The notes: generated by a model not told the origin, from the sequence alone. A DNA stretch of 64,000 bases from an uncultured Roseiflexaceae bacterium (GCA_937988885.1 CALKHR010000050.1:14638-78637); one strand, 5' to 3'; shown: positions 6,701-16,063, numbered from the stretch's first letter. Numbers and translations: made by a program.

Positions 6701-7741
6701 ATGCTTCTCGAGCGCTATCGAGCGTTTTTACCGATCACCGACCGTACACCGTTGCTCACGTTGAACGAGGGCAACACGCCCCTGATCGCTGTTCCCCGTT
6801 TGGCCGCCGCCTTGGGTGTACGCGAATTGCACGTGAAGTTTGAGGGATTGAACCCCACTGGTTCGTTTAAAGATCGCGGTATGGTGATGGCGGTCGCCAA
6901 GGCCGTTGAAGAAGGGGCGAGCTCGATCATTTGCGCTTCGACTGGCAATACTTCGGCGAGTGCAGCAGCGTATGCAGCACGTGCTGGTGTAGAAGCGATT
7001 GTTGTGGTTCCGGCTGGTAAAATCGCGCTGGGCAAGCTCGCACAAGCCCTGATGTACGGCGCACGCCTGCTGGTGATCGATGGGAATTTCGACGATGCAT
7101 TGCAGATCGTGTGCGATCTCTCCGATCGCTATCCGGTCACCCTGGTCAACTCGGTGAATCAATATCGCATCGAGGGCCAGACCACTGCCGCATACGAGAT
7201 CTGCGATACGCTGGGCACAGCACCCGACGCCCTCTGCCTGCCAGTTGGCAATGCTGGCAATATCACCGCCTACTGGCTCGGTTTCAAGCGCTACCACGCC
7301 GCTGGTAAGATCGCGCAAACCCCGCGCATGCTCGGCTTCCAAGCCGCAGGCGCTGCACCTATCGTGAACGGCGCGCCGGTGCCGCATCCCGAGACGGTTG
7401 CTACCGCTATTCGTATTGGAAACCCCGCAAGTTGGAAGGGCGCTGTTGCGGCGCGCGATGAATCTAATGGTATCATCGACGCTGTCACCGATGAGCAGAT
7501 TATGGCTGCTTGGCGCGATCTTGCACGCCTTGAGGGCGTGTTCTGCGAGCCTGCCTCGGCTGCGGGTGTGGCCGGGCTGCGCATGCTGGTCGAGCAGGGC
7601 CGCGCCGAGCGAGATGCCTGCTACGTAGCAGTCGTTACGGGCCATGGCCTGAAGGACCCGGGCTTGGCTGTGGAGCAGTTTGCAGCACCACAACCTGTGC
7701 CCGCCGAATTGGGTGCAATCGTCAAATGGTTAGGCTGGTAG
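6701..7741 (+). CDS. thrC: Threonine synthase
   Basis: 346 residues, the usual length of the short (class II-fold) threonine synthases. The enzyme converts O-phosphohomoserine to threonine with pyridoxal phosphate in the cytoplasm. NPTGSFKDRGM near residue 52 holds the PLP lysine. Then come the SAYAARAG helix, the LPVGNAGNITAYW phosphate-binding loop and the CEPASAAGVAGL segment. The ATG at 6701 has AGGAGG six bases upstream; the open frame extends further up but overlaps the terminator. It is first in a cluster with aspartate kinase and aspartate-semialdehyde dehydrogenase and is preceded by a Thr-rich leader and attenuator, so end-product control by threonine supply is likely. Confidence 0.93.
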   Translation: MLLERYRAFLPITDRTPLLTLNEGNTPLIAVPRLAAALGVRELHVKFEGLNPTGSFKDRGMVMAVAKAVEEGASSIICASTGNTSASAAAYAARAGVEAIVVVPAGKIALGKLAQALMYGARLLVIDGNFDDALQIVCDLSDRYPVTLVNSVNQYRIEGQTTAAYEICDTLGTAPDALCLPVGNAGNITAYWLGFKRYHAAGKIAQTPRMLGFQAAGAAPIVNGAPVPHPETVATAIRIGNPASWKGAVAARDESNGIIDAVTDEQIMAAWRDLARLEGVFCEPASAAGVAGLRMLVEQGRAERDACYVAVVTGHGLKDPGLAVEQFAAPQPVPAELGAIVKWLGW

Positions 7742-7754
7742 TCGAACATTAACA

Positions 7755-7782
7755 GGCCACTGCTCGTATCGAGGCAGTGGCC
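7755..7782. repeat. Nine-pair hairpin between thrC and aspartate kinase
   Basis: GGCCACTGC (7755-7763) pairs perfectly with GCAGTGGCC (7774-7782) around a ten-base loop. Only a weak T-rich tail (cttat) follows, so it may be a partial terminator or an mRNA-stabilising hairpin that lowers expression of the next genes. Confidence 0.55.
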
Positions 7783-7807
7783 CTTATCTATAACATGGAG
7801 ATCCTGT

Positions 7808-9199
7808 ATGTCCCTGTTGGTAATGAAATTTGGCGGCACGTCGGTCGGTAGTGTCGAGGCGATCGAGTCGCTTGCATCGATCACGCGCGAACATCTAAAA
7901 ACGTGGGATCAGGCCGTTGTGGTCGTCTCGGCGATGAGCGGCGTCACCGATCTGCTGATCAAGAGCGCACGCGCGGCGGCGGAGGGCGACCGCACGACGT
8001 ATCACGAGATCGCGCAGAAGTTGCGCGAGCGCCACGCTGCCACGCTCGCTGAACTGGTCGGCCAGGATGAGGCCGCCAGCCAGAAGATCGAGCAGTTGCT
8101 CGAAGAGTTCGAGTTGCTGTGCCATAGCGTGGGTGTGCTGGGAGAAGCTTCGCCTCGCGCGATGGACGCGATCAGCGGCATGGGCGAGCGCATGAGTATC
8201 CACTTGGTGGCGGCCACGCTGCGCGCACGCGGCATCCCCTCCGAGGCGATCGAGGCCACCGAACTCATCCTCACCACTAGCGACTTCGGCAATGCAGTGC
8301 CGATCCAACCACAGACCCGCCAGCGCACGCAGGCCCGTCTGCGCCCTCTGCTGGAGCAGGGCATCGTGCCCGTGGTGACGGGCTTCATCGGCGCGAGCGA
8401 GAGCGGCGCAACCACCACGCTCGGTCGCGGCGGCTCCGACTACAGCGGTGCGATCATCGGCGCGGCGCTCGATGCCGATGAGGTGGCGATCTACACGGAT
8501 GTCGATGGTGTGATGACCACCGACCCGCGCTTGGTCAGCGATGCCCGCGTGATCGACGTGCTCTCGTACAACGAGATGAGCGAACTGGCCTACTTCGGCG
8601 CGAAGGTGCTGCACCCCCGCGCGGTGCGCCCGGTGGTCGAGCGCGGCATTCCGCTGCGCATCCGCAACACCTTCAATGCTAGCCACATGGGCACGCTCGT
8701 GGTGCAGGATGTGCCACCCAGCGATCGCCCCGTGAAGGCGGTGACGTCGATCAAGAATATGAGCCTCATCACGGTCGAGGGCCGCGGCATGATCGGCGTG
8801 CCGGGTGTGGCGGCCCGCACGTTCGGCGCGGTCGCCAGCGCCGATGCGAACGTGCTGATGATATCCCAAGCCTCCTCCGAGCAGAGCATCTGCTTCGTGG
8901 TGCCCGTCTCATCGAGCAAGCAGGTCTTGCAGGCGCTGGAGCTCGGCTTGCACCACGAGTTGCAGCGACGCGATGTGGACCGCATCAGCGCACGCGACGA
9001 AGTGGTGATCGTCACTGCGGTGGGCGCTGGCATGCGCGAGACACCCGGCGTCGCCAGCCAAGTGTTTGGGGCGCTCGCCGAACGCCAGATCAATGTGATC
9101 GCGATCGCCCAAGGCTCATCGGAATCGTCGATCAGTTTGGTGGTGAACGCCGCCGATGCCGACGAAGCCGTTCGCGCGATTCACTCCCTGACTGCCTAA
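7808..9199 (+). CDS. lysC: Aspartate kinase
   Basis: 463 residues. It phosphorylates aspartate, the first step toward Lys, Thr and Met. The N-terminus MKFGGTSVGS, the GFIGASESGATTTLGRGGSDYSG segment and YTDVDGVMTTDP are diagnostic of the kinase domain (about residues 1-290). Two ACT-type segments follow (about 310-460), containing SLITVEGRGMIGVPGVAARTF and the VTAVGAGMRETPGVAS copy, which bind inhibitory amino acids. There is no homoserine dehydrogenase fusion. GGAG precedes the ATG. The gene follows thrC after a hairpin and is 12 bases ahead of the next gene, in operon arrangement. The lysC symbol is by convention; the effector amino acid is not known. Confidence 0.93.
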   Translation: MSLLVMKFGGTSVGSVEAIESLASITREHLKTWDQAVVVVSAMSGVTDLLIKSARAAAEGDRTTYHEIAQKLRERHAATLAELVGQDEAASQKIEQLLEEFELLCHSVGVLGEASPRAMDAISGMGERMSIHLVAATLRARGIPSEAIEATELILTTSDFGNAVPIQPQTRQRTQARLRPLLEQGIVPVVTGFIGASESGATTTLGRGGSDYSGAIIGAALDADEVAIYTDVDGVMTTDPRLVSDARVIDVLSYNEMSELAYFGAKVLHPRAVRPVVERGIPLRIRNTFNASHMGTLVVQDVPPSDRPVKAVTSIKNMSLITVEGRGMIGVPGVAARTFGAVASADANVLMISQASSEQSICFVVPVSSSKQVLQALELGLHHELQRRDVDRISARDEVVIVTAVGAGMRETPGVASQVFGALAERQINVIAIAQGSSESSISLVVNAADADEAVRAIHSLTA

Positions 9200-9211
9200 A
9201 GCGAGCATGTT

Positions 9212-9775
9212 ATGTCAAATCCAAAGGTGGTGCAAACGAGTCGAGGTGAGGTGCTGATTCGCACAACTCGCGAGCAGGATGCGCAAGCGTATCGGGAACT
9301 ACGCCTCGAAGCGCTGCAAACACACCCGTTTGTGTTCGCTTCTAGCTACGAGGAAGATCACGTGCTTCCCGATGAGCACTGGCTGCAGAGGGTACGCGAA
9401 GGCGCGGGCAGCGAGCGAAGCGCCATCTATGTGGCCGAGGCAGCGGGTAGGCTGGTTGGCATGGTGGGCATTATGCGGCCCAATCACATCAAGATGCAGC
9501 ATCAGGGCTTGATCTGGGGTGTATATGTGCGGGCCGATTGGCGCGGCATTCGCTTAAGCGATGCGCTGCTCGAAGCGTGTATCGATTGGGCGCGCCAACA
9601 CCAACTCCGCCTTGTGAAGTTGGGCGTGGTGACTGTCAACCATACCGCCATCCGAAGCTATGTGCGCAGCGGCTTCCAGATCTATGGTGTTGAGCCAGAA
9701 GTTATCCACTATAACGGCACGTTTTACGATGAACTTGTGATGTATCGGCGGCTCGAACCCGCCACGAACCAATAA
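9212..9775 (+). CDS. GNAT-family N-acetyltransferase
   Basis: 187 residues of one GNAT domain. The N-terminal strand VLIRTTREQDAQAYRELRLEAL, the acetyl-CoA loop region VYVRADWRGIRLSDALLEACIDWA (a R/Q-x-x-G-x-G/A variant, here RADWRGIRLSDAL) and the C-terminal NHTAIRSYVRSGF-IYGVEP are all recognisable. Such enzymes acetylate amino groups of small molecules or proteins. It is tightly placed between aspartate kinase and aspartate-semialdehyde dehydrogenase (12 and 15 base gaps), so it is almost surely co-transcribed with the aspartate pathway. Whether it acts on a pathway intermediate is an open question. The substrate cannot be read from sequence. Confidence 0.85.
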   Translation: MSNPKVVQTSRGEVLIRTTREQDAQAYRELRLEALQTHPFVFASSYEEDHVLPDEHWLQRVREGAGSERSAIYVAEAAGRLVGMVGIMRPNHIKMQHQGLIWGVYVRADWRGIRLSDALLEACIDWARQHQLRLVKLGVVTVNHTAIRSYVRSGFQIYGVEPEVIHYNGTFYDELVMYRRLEPATNQ

Positions 9776-9790
9776 TCAAGGAGTTCTACC

Positions 9791-10843
9791 ATGGGCAAAC
9801 TTCCAATCGCGATCCTCGGCGCGACAGGCGCTGTTGGGCAGCGTATGATTCAATTGTTGGCAGGACACCCACAGTTCGAGATCGCAGTGGTGACAGGCTC
9901 CGAGCGCACGATCGGGCGGCCATACGGCGAGTTGGTGCGCTGGGTGCTCGATGATGCGCCGCCGCCCGAAGTCGCCAATCTGATTGTGCAGCCAACCGAT
10001 AAGGTTGCCGATGTGGCGCTGGCGCTCTCGGCGCTACCCACCGAGAACGCCAAAGAGTACGAGCCACTGTGGGCCGCGCAGACGGCGGTCTGCTCCAACG
10101 CATCGAGCTACCGCATGGCCGAGGATGTGCCGCTGCTGATCCCCGAGGTCAACCCCGAGCACCTGGCGCAGATCGAGCGCCAGCGTGCCGAGCGCGGCTG
10201 GAAGGGCTGCTTGATCACGAACCCCAACTGCGCGACCATCGGCGTGGTGATGGCGCTCAAGCCCCTGCACGATGCCTTCGGCGTCAAGACGCTGCACGTT
10301 TCGACGCTGCAGGCCGTCTCGGGCGCGGGCTACCCCGGCGTGGCGTCGCTCGACATCATCGACAACATTATCCCGAACATCGCGAACGGCGGTGAGGAGC
10401 AGAAGATCGAGACGGAGCCGCTGAAGTTGCTCGGCAAAGAGGTGGAGGGGCGCATCGTGCCAGCGCAGATCGGCATTAGCGCCCAGGTGACGCGCGTGCC
10501 GGTGATCGACGGGCACACGGCGCTGCTGTCGATCGGCTTTGAGCGCACGCCCACGCCCGAGGAGGCGATCGAGGTGCTGACGAACTGGCAGGCGCCGGAA
10601 GTGGTGCGCAACCTACCGAGCTCGCCGGAACGCGCGTTGGTGGTGCGCAGCGAGGGCGACCGCCCGCAGCCGCGCCGCGACCGCGATGCAGGCAAGGGTA
10701 TGACCACGACGATTGGCCGTGTGCGCAGCTGCCCGGTGCTCGATCTGCGCATGGTGGTGCTCTCGCACAACACCATTCGCGGCGCAGCCGGTGGCGCGAT
10801 CCTCAACGCCGAGTTGCTGGTCGCACAGGGCTTGGTGTCGTAA
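9791..10843 (+). CDS. asd: Aspartate-semialdehyde dehydrogenase
   Basis: 350 residues. It reduces aspartyl phosphate to aspartate semialdehyde with NADPH, directly after aspartate kinase. The N-terminal nucleotide-binding motif ILGATGAVGQRM and the catalytic Cys in NPNCATIGV (about residue 147) are seen. SGAGYPGVASLDIIDNIIPNI is the form found in the archaeal/fungal-type subfamily rather than the E. coli type. The tail with EGDRPQPRRDRDAGKGM holds the substrate-binding Arg region. AAGGAG precedes the ATG. Co-operonic with the kinase and acetyltransferase. Confidence 0.93.
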   Translation: MGKLPIAILGATGAVGQRMIQLLAGHPQFEIAVVTGSERTIGRPYGELVRWVLDDAPPPEVANLIVQPTDKVADVALALSALPTENAKEYEPLWAAQTAVCSNASSYRMAEDVPLLIPEVNPEHLAQIERQRAERGWKGCLITNPNCATIGVVMALKPLHDAFGVKTLHVSTLQAVSGAGYPGVASLDIIDNIIPNIANGGEEQKIETEPLKLLGKEVEGRIVPAQIGISAQVTRVPVIDGHTALLSIGFERTPTPEEAIEVLTNWQAPEVVRNLPSSPERALVVRSEGDRPQPRRDRDAGKGMTTTIGRVRSCPVLDLRMVVLSHNTIRGAAGGAILNAELLVAQGLVS

Positions 10844-10978
10844 CTACGGCACACCGCCACGTTGCAACACAATGTTCAGATAGCGCTACAATAAGGAGCG
10901 CTGCTTATAGCCGATTGCGGACCATAGGAACCGCCGCAATCTTACTGATATGCTGTTCATGGCATAAGGAGACTAAGG

Positions 10979-12067
10979 ATGTCCGACACGATTGTGTTTA
11001 CCCGTGGCGTACCACCGCCCGAGGCTTTTCCTACCGAAGCGATTTCCGATGCCTTCGATAAGGCACTGCACGCTGATGCTGCGGTGATTCTGCAATACGG
11101 CCACCAGCCCGGCTACGCCCCGCTGCGCAAGCAATTGGCCGAGGAGTACGGCGTCAGCGATAGCGAGGTGTTCGTTTCGAGTGGCTCGTTGCAGATCCAA
11201 GACCTGATCTCGGCGCTGTTGATCACGCCCGGCTCGACGGTGCTGACCGAGCAGCCGAGCTACGACCGCGCGATCGCCACTTTCCGCCGTCGCGGCGCCA
11301 AGGCGATCGGTATCCCGCTGGAGGCCGATGGCATCAACATCGAGCGCCTCAAGGCGGCGGTCGCCAAGCAGGTGCCGGCCTTCCTGTACTTGGTGCCCGA
11401 TTTCCAGAACCCGGCGGGTGTCACCATCTCCTACGAGAAGCGCAAAGCGATCGTGGAGTTGGCCGAGCAGTACGGCTTCTGGGTGATCGAGGACGTGCCC
11501 TACCGCAAGCTGCGCTATCGCGGCGAGGATGTGCCGATGCTGCGCGAGATCAGCCCGAACCGCGTGCTGACGCTCAGCTCGTTCAGCAAGTTGCTCAGCC
11601 CGGGTATGCGCGTTGGCTACATGGTCGCCCCGGCGGCCTTCACCGCGCAGATCACCAAGCTAGCCGAAAACACCTACCTCTCGCCCGTGCTGCCGACTCA
11701 GGCGATCGTGTCGCAGTTCATCGCGCAGAACTGGATGCAGCAGAACATCGAGGAGTTGAAGCGGTTGTACAAGCCGCGCTGGGCCGCGATGAACGAGGCG
11801 ATCGAGCGCTACCTGCCCGGCGTCGAGTCATCGGCACCGGACGGCGGCTTCTTCGTGAGCGTGACGCTGCCCGAATCGGCCAATACCGCTAACTTGCTGG
11901 CGCGCGCCAAGGAGATCGGCCTGATCCTCACGGATGGCCAGGCGTTCTACGCCGACCCCGACGAGGGCGAGGTGCCCAACGGCGAGCGCTTCGTACGGTT
12001 GCCGTTCTGCGCCGTCACCCCCGAGCAGATCGAAGAGGGCGTGAAGCGTTTGGCGAGCCTGCTGTAA
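10979..12067 (+). CDS. PLP-dependent aminotransferase (class I/II, 2-aminoadipate type)
   Basis: 362 residues, fold type I. The PLP lysine is in SSFSKLLSPGMRVGY (about residue 203), with the conserved DFQNPAGVTISYEKR and ED-VPY segments before it and an Arg-containing VRLPFC near the C-terminus. This sequence group (LysN/AroH/MocR-like catalytic domain, here without a DNA-binding arm) includes 2-aminoadipate and broad amino-acid transaminases. It follows asd after 135 bases containing small inverted repeats (GATTGCGG 10913-10920 with CCGCAATC), and may have its own promoter. A role in Lys or other amino-acid metabolism is inferred from context only. AAGGAGACTAAGG precedes the ATG. Confidence 0.82.
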   Translation: MSDTIVFTRGVPPPEAFPTEAISDAFDKALHADAAVILQYGHQPGYAPLRKQLAEEYGVSDSEVFVSSGSLQIQDLISALLITPGSTVLTEQPSYDRAIATFRRRGAKAIGIPLEADGINIERLKAAVAKQVPAFLYLVPDFQNPAGVTISYEKRKAIVELAEQYGFWVIEDVPYRKLRYRGEDVPMLREISPNRVLTLSSFSKLLSPGMRVGYMVAPAAFTAQITKLAENTYLSPVLPTQAIVSQFIAQNWMQQNIEELKRLYKPRWAAMNEAIERYLPGVESSAPDGGFFVSVTLPESANTANLLARAKEIGLILTDGQAFYADPDEGEVPNGERFVRLPFCAVTPEQIEEGVKRLASLL

Positions 12068-12140
12068 TTCCACGTCTCTATGGGCAAAAACTGCTTGTTC
12101 GCAAGCATTTGAGCTACATCAGCGTGGTATGATCATTTTG

Positions 12141-12184
12141 TTGGCTGCGATTAGGTTTTTACACCGCCGAATCGCAGCCAATTT
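12141..12184 (+). terminator. Intrinsic terminator after aminotransferase
   Basis: TTGGCTGCGATT (12141-12152) pairs perfectly with AATCGCAGCCAA (12170-12181), twelve pairs, then TTTGTATTGTT. It closes the aspartate-pathway cluster. The following 300 bases (12185-12495) are AT-rich and I see no gene in them. Confidence 0.75.
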
Positions 12185-12495
12185 GTATTGTTAACGTTAG
12201 CTTATGCTCCTCCATTAATTCATAACCACTCCTGCATCATCAAGCTCATTTTTAATGCAAACAGTATATTGTTAACAATCCTACAGGCGCATCAGCAATA
12301 CACAAACCCGTCTGTTGTTTCTCGTTCGAAATATTGTTCGATTCAGGCGTTTCAAAAGATATTGTCACAGCTTTGAAGCCGGTCTCAGTCGATCCACACT
12401 CGGTTCGAGGCATCCAATACCATAAATGATCTATCCGATTATTTCGAGAGGTTATTTGTAACCTTGCTGAGGTTTTGGTGATCGTATCGCATTAG

Positions 12496-12524
12496 TTGAC
12501 GAATAGACGTGTCTCGTGTATGAT
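12496..12524 (+). promoter_or_regulatory. Promoter of LacI-family regulator gene
   Basis: TTGACG (12496-12501), 17-base spacer, TATGAT (12519-12524). The leader to the GTG start is about 170 bases and contains an inverted repeat (next feature). Confidence 0.6.
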
Positions 12525-12628
12525 CTAAGTACAAACAACTTAGCCCCAAATGGTATATGTTCAGGGCATTACTGGTCATTCACCCCACATTTTTCATCGG
12601 TATTGCTCAGCCGTGTGACAAACCATTG

Positions 12629-12649
12629 AGTATCATTTAAGATGATGCT
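12629..12649. promoter_or_regulatory. Inverted repeat, candidate regulator operator
   Basis: AGTATCAT, five-base spacer, ATGATGCT: eight-base arms with one mismatch, between the promoter and start of the LacI-type gene. It could be an autoregulatory operator. Since TTTTTG follows, a weak terminator is the alternative. Confidence 0.35.
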
Positions 12650-12703
12650 TTTTGTCCAGATGTTCTTAATCGATTACTAGCGTCTGCTGAAAGGCACAGC
12701 ATA

Positions 12704-13750
12704 GTGGCAACCATCCGAGATGTGGCCACCTTAGCAGGAGTCTCAACGGCAACCGTTAGTCATGTGCTTAATGACAGCCGTCCAGTAAGTTCAACCTTAC
12801 GCGACCGGGTGCACTTGGCCATGAAACAGCTTGGCTACCAGCCCGATGTTGTAGCACGAAGCTTACGGCGCCGCGAGACGCTAACGCTCGGGCTGTTTGT
12901 ACCAAGCCTCGAGATTCCGCTTTATGCTTGGGTCGCCAATAGTGTAGAAGCCGCAGCACATGCGGCGGGGTACAACATTATCTTGTGTTGTGCGGGCTGG
13001 TCGTTGTCGCGGGAGTTGGCGGCACTTGAGGAGTTAATGGCCCGCCGCGTCGATGGAATGGTCTGCATCAGCGCCGCCATTCGAGCCGAGCACCTGCGCC
13101 CGATGCAGCGACGCGGCATCCCGATCGTCTGGCTCGAACGGATGATGCCAGGCGGTACGATCGATTCGGTATTCGTGAACAATTTCCAAGGCGCCTACGA
13201 TGCCACCCGTCATCTGATCGAGTTGGGGCATCGACGGATCGGGTGTATCATGGGCATGGCGGATTCGCAGTTGAGCAACGAGCGGTTGATCGGCTATCAG
13301 GCGGCGTTGAGCGATGCAGATCTGCCGTTCGACCCGACCCTTCTGCAACGGGGCGATTATACGCCGCCGAGCGGTATCGCTGCGGTCAACGCCCTGTTGG
13401 AACTGCCGAACCCACCAACCGCGATCTTTGCATTTAACGATTTAATGGCTATGGGCGCGCTACAGGCCCTCCATCGCAAAGGGCTGCGCGTCCCCGACGA
13501 TGTCGCTGTGATCGGTTTCGATGGCGTCCCACTCACACAATATATAACTCCAGCCCTCTCAACTATCGAGCAACCCATCCCCACGATCAGTAAGCAAGTA
13601 GTGTCGTTGTTGTTGGATCGGATCAACGGTGGAGCACCCCGCGAAGCTCGCACCATTATTGCTGAACCGACATTGGTGGTACGAGCCTCGACTCAAGGCT
13701 ATGATACAGAACCACATCGTTGTGATGCTCTCGAAAGTCACCTCACATAG
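12704..13750 (+). CDS. LacI/GalR-family transcriptional regulator
   Basis: 348 residues. The helix-turn-helix at the N-terminus (TIRDVATLAGVSTATVSHVLND, quoted here only by its ends: TIRDVA...VSHVLN) and the hinge helix (VVARSLRRRETLTLGLFVPS) are standard. The periplasmic-binding-like domain has FVNNFQGAYDATRHLIELGH and VIGFDGVPL. The start is GTG at 12704, since the HTH begins right there. The effector is likely a sugar or nucleoside; downstream genes (SIS, PfkB, adenine deaminase, nucleoside hydrolase) suggest it controls nucleoside or amino-sugar use, as an inference. Confidence 0.9.
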   Translation: MATIRDVATLAGVSTATVSHVLNDSRPVSSTLRDRVHLAMKQLGYQPDVVARSLRRRETLTLGLFVPSLEIPLYAWVANSVEAAAHAAGYNIILCCAGWSLSRELAALEELMARRVDGMVCISAAIRAEHLRPMQRRGIPIVWLERMMPGGTIDSVFVNNFQGAYDATRHLIELGHRRIGCIMGMADSQLSNERLIGYQAALSDADLPFDPTLLQRGDYTPPSGIAAVNALLELPNPPTAIFAFNDLMAMGALQALHRKGLRVPDDVAVIGFDGVPLTQYITPALSTIEQPIPTISKQVVSLLLDRINGGAPREARTIIAEPTLVVRASTQGYDTEPHRCDALESHLT

Positions 13751-13789
13751 TTGTGAACACGTGCTCGTAAGCACGAACGGGAGGGTGGA

Positions 13790-14197
13790 GTGTACCAGGT
13801 TGTTACCGTCACTACTGGGAACGGTGATACCCTCACTAATATCACTGATGCTGTGCGCGCTGTGGTGAAAGCCCAGAACGTGCAGACAGGGATCTGTTTT
13901 TGTATTGTGCCCCATACAACTGCGGCAATCACAATCAACAGCGTTCTTGATCCGAATACGTCCCGCGATATTATCGACGATGTGCGTCGGCTCGTGCCGA
14001 CGCGCACCGATTTTCACCACATCTTCGACACTCCCTCCGATGCGGCTGCTCATATCAAAGCCAGCCTGATCGGGAATACCACCACGATTTTGATCGAGCA
14101 CGGCGATTTAGTGTTGGGCGATTCTCAAGGGATCTTGTTCTATGATTTCGATGGTCCCCGCAAGCGTCAAGTGATCGTGAAGATTATTGAGGGATGA
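13790..14197 (+). CDS. YjbQ (UPF0047) family protein
   Basis: 135 residues, the full family length. Family landmarks are TGICFCIVPHTTAAITIN near residue 37 (conserved His-Thr-Thr) and ILIEHGDLVLGDSQGILFYDFDGPRKRQVIVKI at the C-terminus, which carries the metal- or substrate-binding His/Asp and the terminal Arg-rich strand. Some members show weak thiamine-phosphate synthase activity, but the physiological role is unsettled. The GTG start has GGGAGGGTGGA directly before it. The stop TGA overlaps an ATG (14194) of the next short frame. Confidence 0.88.
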   Translation: MYQVVTVTTGNGDTLTNITDAVRAVVKAQNVQTGICFCIVPHTTAAITINSVLDPNTSRDIIDDVRRLVPTRTDFHHIFDTPSDAAAHIKASLIGNTTTILIEHGDLVLGDSQGILFYDFDGPRKRQVIVKIIEG

Positions 14198-14520
14198 TTC
14201 TTAAACATGACGTCTACAACAAGGTCATCATCCCTCTCGACGAGTACTACACGCCGCATTCGGTATATCCCGATCGCTCAAGCCGTTCTAGAGAGCCTGT
14301 AGCAATACCGTTTATTGGGTGGCTACGGCGATCTCATCGGTTTCAATAACGACACCCACATGCCCGGCGACCCGGTATTACGGCGCTCGCTGCGAGCGAC
14401 CGACTTGTTCGTGCCCTATAAAGTGCGCTGCATCCTCCACGGGCTTACTACCGGACATCGAAGACACTGCTGCTGTCGATGATGATCGATTTCGAGGGCG
14501 ATCCCTCGATGTGTTGTGAA
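14194..14520 (+). pseudogene. Decayed gene remnant after YjbQ
   Basis: A frame translationally coupled to YjbQ (ATGA overlap) starts at 14194 and reads MILKHDVYNKVIIPLDEYYT before ending at 14349 (51 codons). Protein-like segments then continue in other frames, for example LLGGYGDLIGFNNDTHMPGDP near 14316-14378 and LPDIEDTAAVDDD near 14450-14490. This pattern suggests a gene broken by frameshifts. I do not recognise the original family. The next 300 bases (14540-14830) are AT-rich compared with their surroundings and hold no gene I can support. Confidence 0.4.
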
Positions 14521-14835
14521 GTTACACCTCAACGGCATAAGCTTGGGCATTCCGCTCTTGTTTGTGGATTCATACGCGTTTTGCAATGATTTTACACATT
14601 TTTCTTTCAAAACTACATTATCGCGCATTGTACGCCGTTTGGGAAACGCCATAACCACATTATTGCTGTCGTTTCTCACTTTGGATATGGGGACAATTCG
14701 CATATGCAGCATTCCAATGGGTTTCTGGTATTTATTCGCAAATTTTGGTATTATATTCATGCTTGTAATCGTTTAATCGATACACATGCAGCCACGCAGC
14801 TTCAGCGTTTTTGCGCGATCAGACGCGCCACTGTA

Positions 14836-15474
14836 ATGCAATGCAGCATTATAGAGGCTTGGTTTGGCGTGTCCGCCACTTTTAGTTGGGCAATCACAGG
14901 CGCAGCGGCGCGAGAAATTCAGCGCGGATATCTGGCAGCCGAACAGGCCGAGCACCATGCAGCGCAGTTGCAGGCTGTTCCAGCTCAGATGCGGGAGGTG
15001 CTCAACCAAGGTAAACCAATCACCGATGGATTGGCGACTCAGTTGTATGAGAGCGAGCGACGGCGCGTTTTCACCTTTGTGGGTGCCGAGCCAGGCATTG
15101 GCGCGGCATCTGTAGGCGTGGCCCTATTGACCAAGGGGCCGCAAGTAGTTGCGTTTGCTGTAGAGGAATTTCATCATGGACTTCATATCGCGACCGTGGC
15201 TGAAGAGGATGTGGTGGTGCTTATCGCGCCAGGCAGCTCAGCAAACCAGCGCTTCTTGGTTTCAGCGCGCTCGGTGCATACCTGGGGGGCGTACTAGGTG
15301 GCGCTCATCGATCAGCCCAACAGCCTCTTTGGGACGTACGCCGACTCGACGCTCGTTTTGCCCGCGCTCACAAAGCCAGTAACTCCGTCACTGATGTTGC
15401 CCCCGCAGCATCAGTTGTGTCCGAGCTTTGCAAGAGGTTCGTTCGAGCCACCAACGTCCCACACGGTGCCATAG
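14836..15474 (+). pseudogene. SIS-domain sugar isomerase remnant
   Basis: The frame shows the C-terminal half of a tandem SIS-domain protein: FTFVGAEPGIGAASVGVALLTKGPQV, then VEEFHHGLHIATV and VVLIAPGSS, the typical ligand-proximal loop of GlmS/AgaS-like isomerases. It has lost its N-terminal domain and has an in-frame TAG at 15295-15297. After that the same frame continues sensibly (VALIDQPNSLFGTYADSTLVLPALTKP) to 15474. An intact relative lies at 16064-17209. This is probably a dead duplicate or the remains of a second catabolic cluster. Confidence 0.7.
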
Positions 15475-15492
15475 CGCGGCTATGGTGCCGTG
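15462..15492. terminator. Hairpin at end of SIS remnant
   Basis: CACGGTGCCATAG (15462-15474) and CTATGGTGCCGTG (15480-15492) pair over 13 positions including two G-T wobbles, around a five-base loop; TTGCGTT follows. The 5' arm includes the remnant's last stop codon. Confidence 0.55.
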
Positions 15493-15630
15493 TTGCGTTA
15501 GGCGTATAGTGATTTGTTGATGCTCGTATCAAAGCGTTCACTCGAAAGCAGCACACAAAGCGAGGTTCAAGCATCCTTCAGAAAACGAATGGCGCCGTTC
15601 TGCAACGTGGCAGAGCGGAGGAGGTTACGT

Positions 15631-16056
15631 ATGTTCGACATCCTCGCGGTTGGTGGCATTGATGCGGATCTCGTGCTTACTGTCGATCATCTTCCGTCGT
15701 CCGACGAGAAGGTGATCGACACATTCGTTGGACAGAAGGCGGGCGGCCCCACCGCCATCAGAGCCTGCGCCGCGAGCCGTTTGGGGCTGCGCGTGGCAGC
15801 GCTCACCGTCACAACCGAGCATAAGGCCGAGATCCAAGCTCTTCCCGTACCAGTAGCCGATACCATCAGCGTTGGCGATCCCTTCAACGCAACATTTCTT
15901 ACATTTGGCGGAAATCGAACACTTTCTGAGTCAGGCGCATCACCAGGCATCCTGAGCGCGCGAGAAGGCTGCGCTCGACACACCAAACACGCTTGCCGTT
16001 CAACGTGCAACCCGTGGCAGCACCCAAATGCTGCACAGGGCTCATTTGCTTTGTGA
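15631..16056 (+). pseudogene. PfkB-family sugar kinase remnant with internal deletion
   Basis: The N-terminus FDILAVGGIDADLVLTVDHLP followed by GQKAGGPTA is that of PfkB (ribokinase-like) kinases, and the ATG has GGAGGAGG upstream. After about 75 residues the frame jumps directly to VADTISVGDPFNATFL, the degenerate equivalent of the C-terminal DTxGAGDxF active-site motif. Roughly 150 residues are thus missing, and the catalytic Gly-Ala-Gly-Asp is changed to SVGDP. It then runs on as non-family sequence. It is unlikely to be active. The intact paralogue type lies at 17301-18227. Confidence 0.7.
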
Positions 16057-16063
16057 GGTAAGG

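Noticed and set aside
12188..12376. 62-codon open frame after the aminotransferase terminator
   Set aside because: AT-rich, no ribosome site, begins inside the terminator tail.
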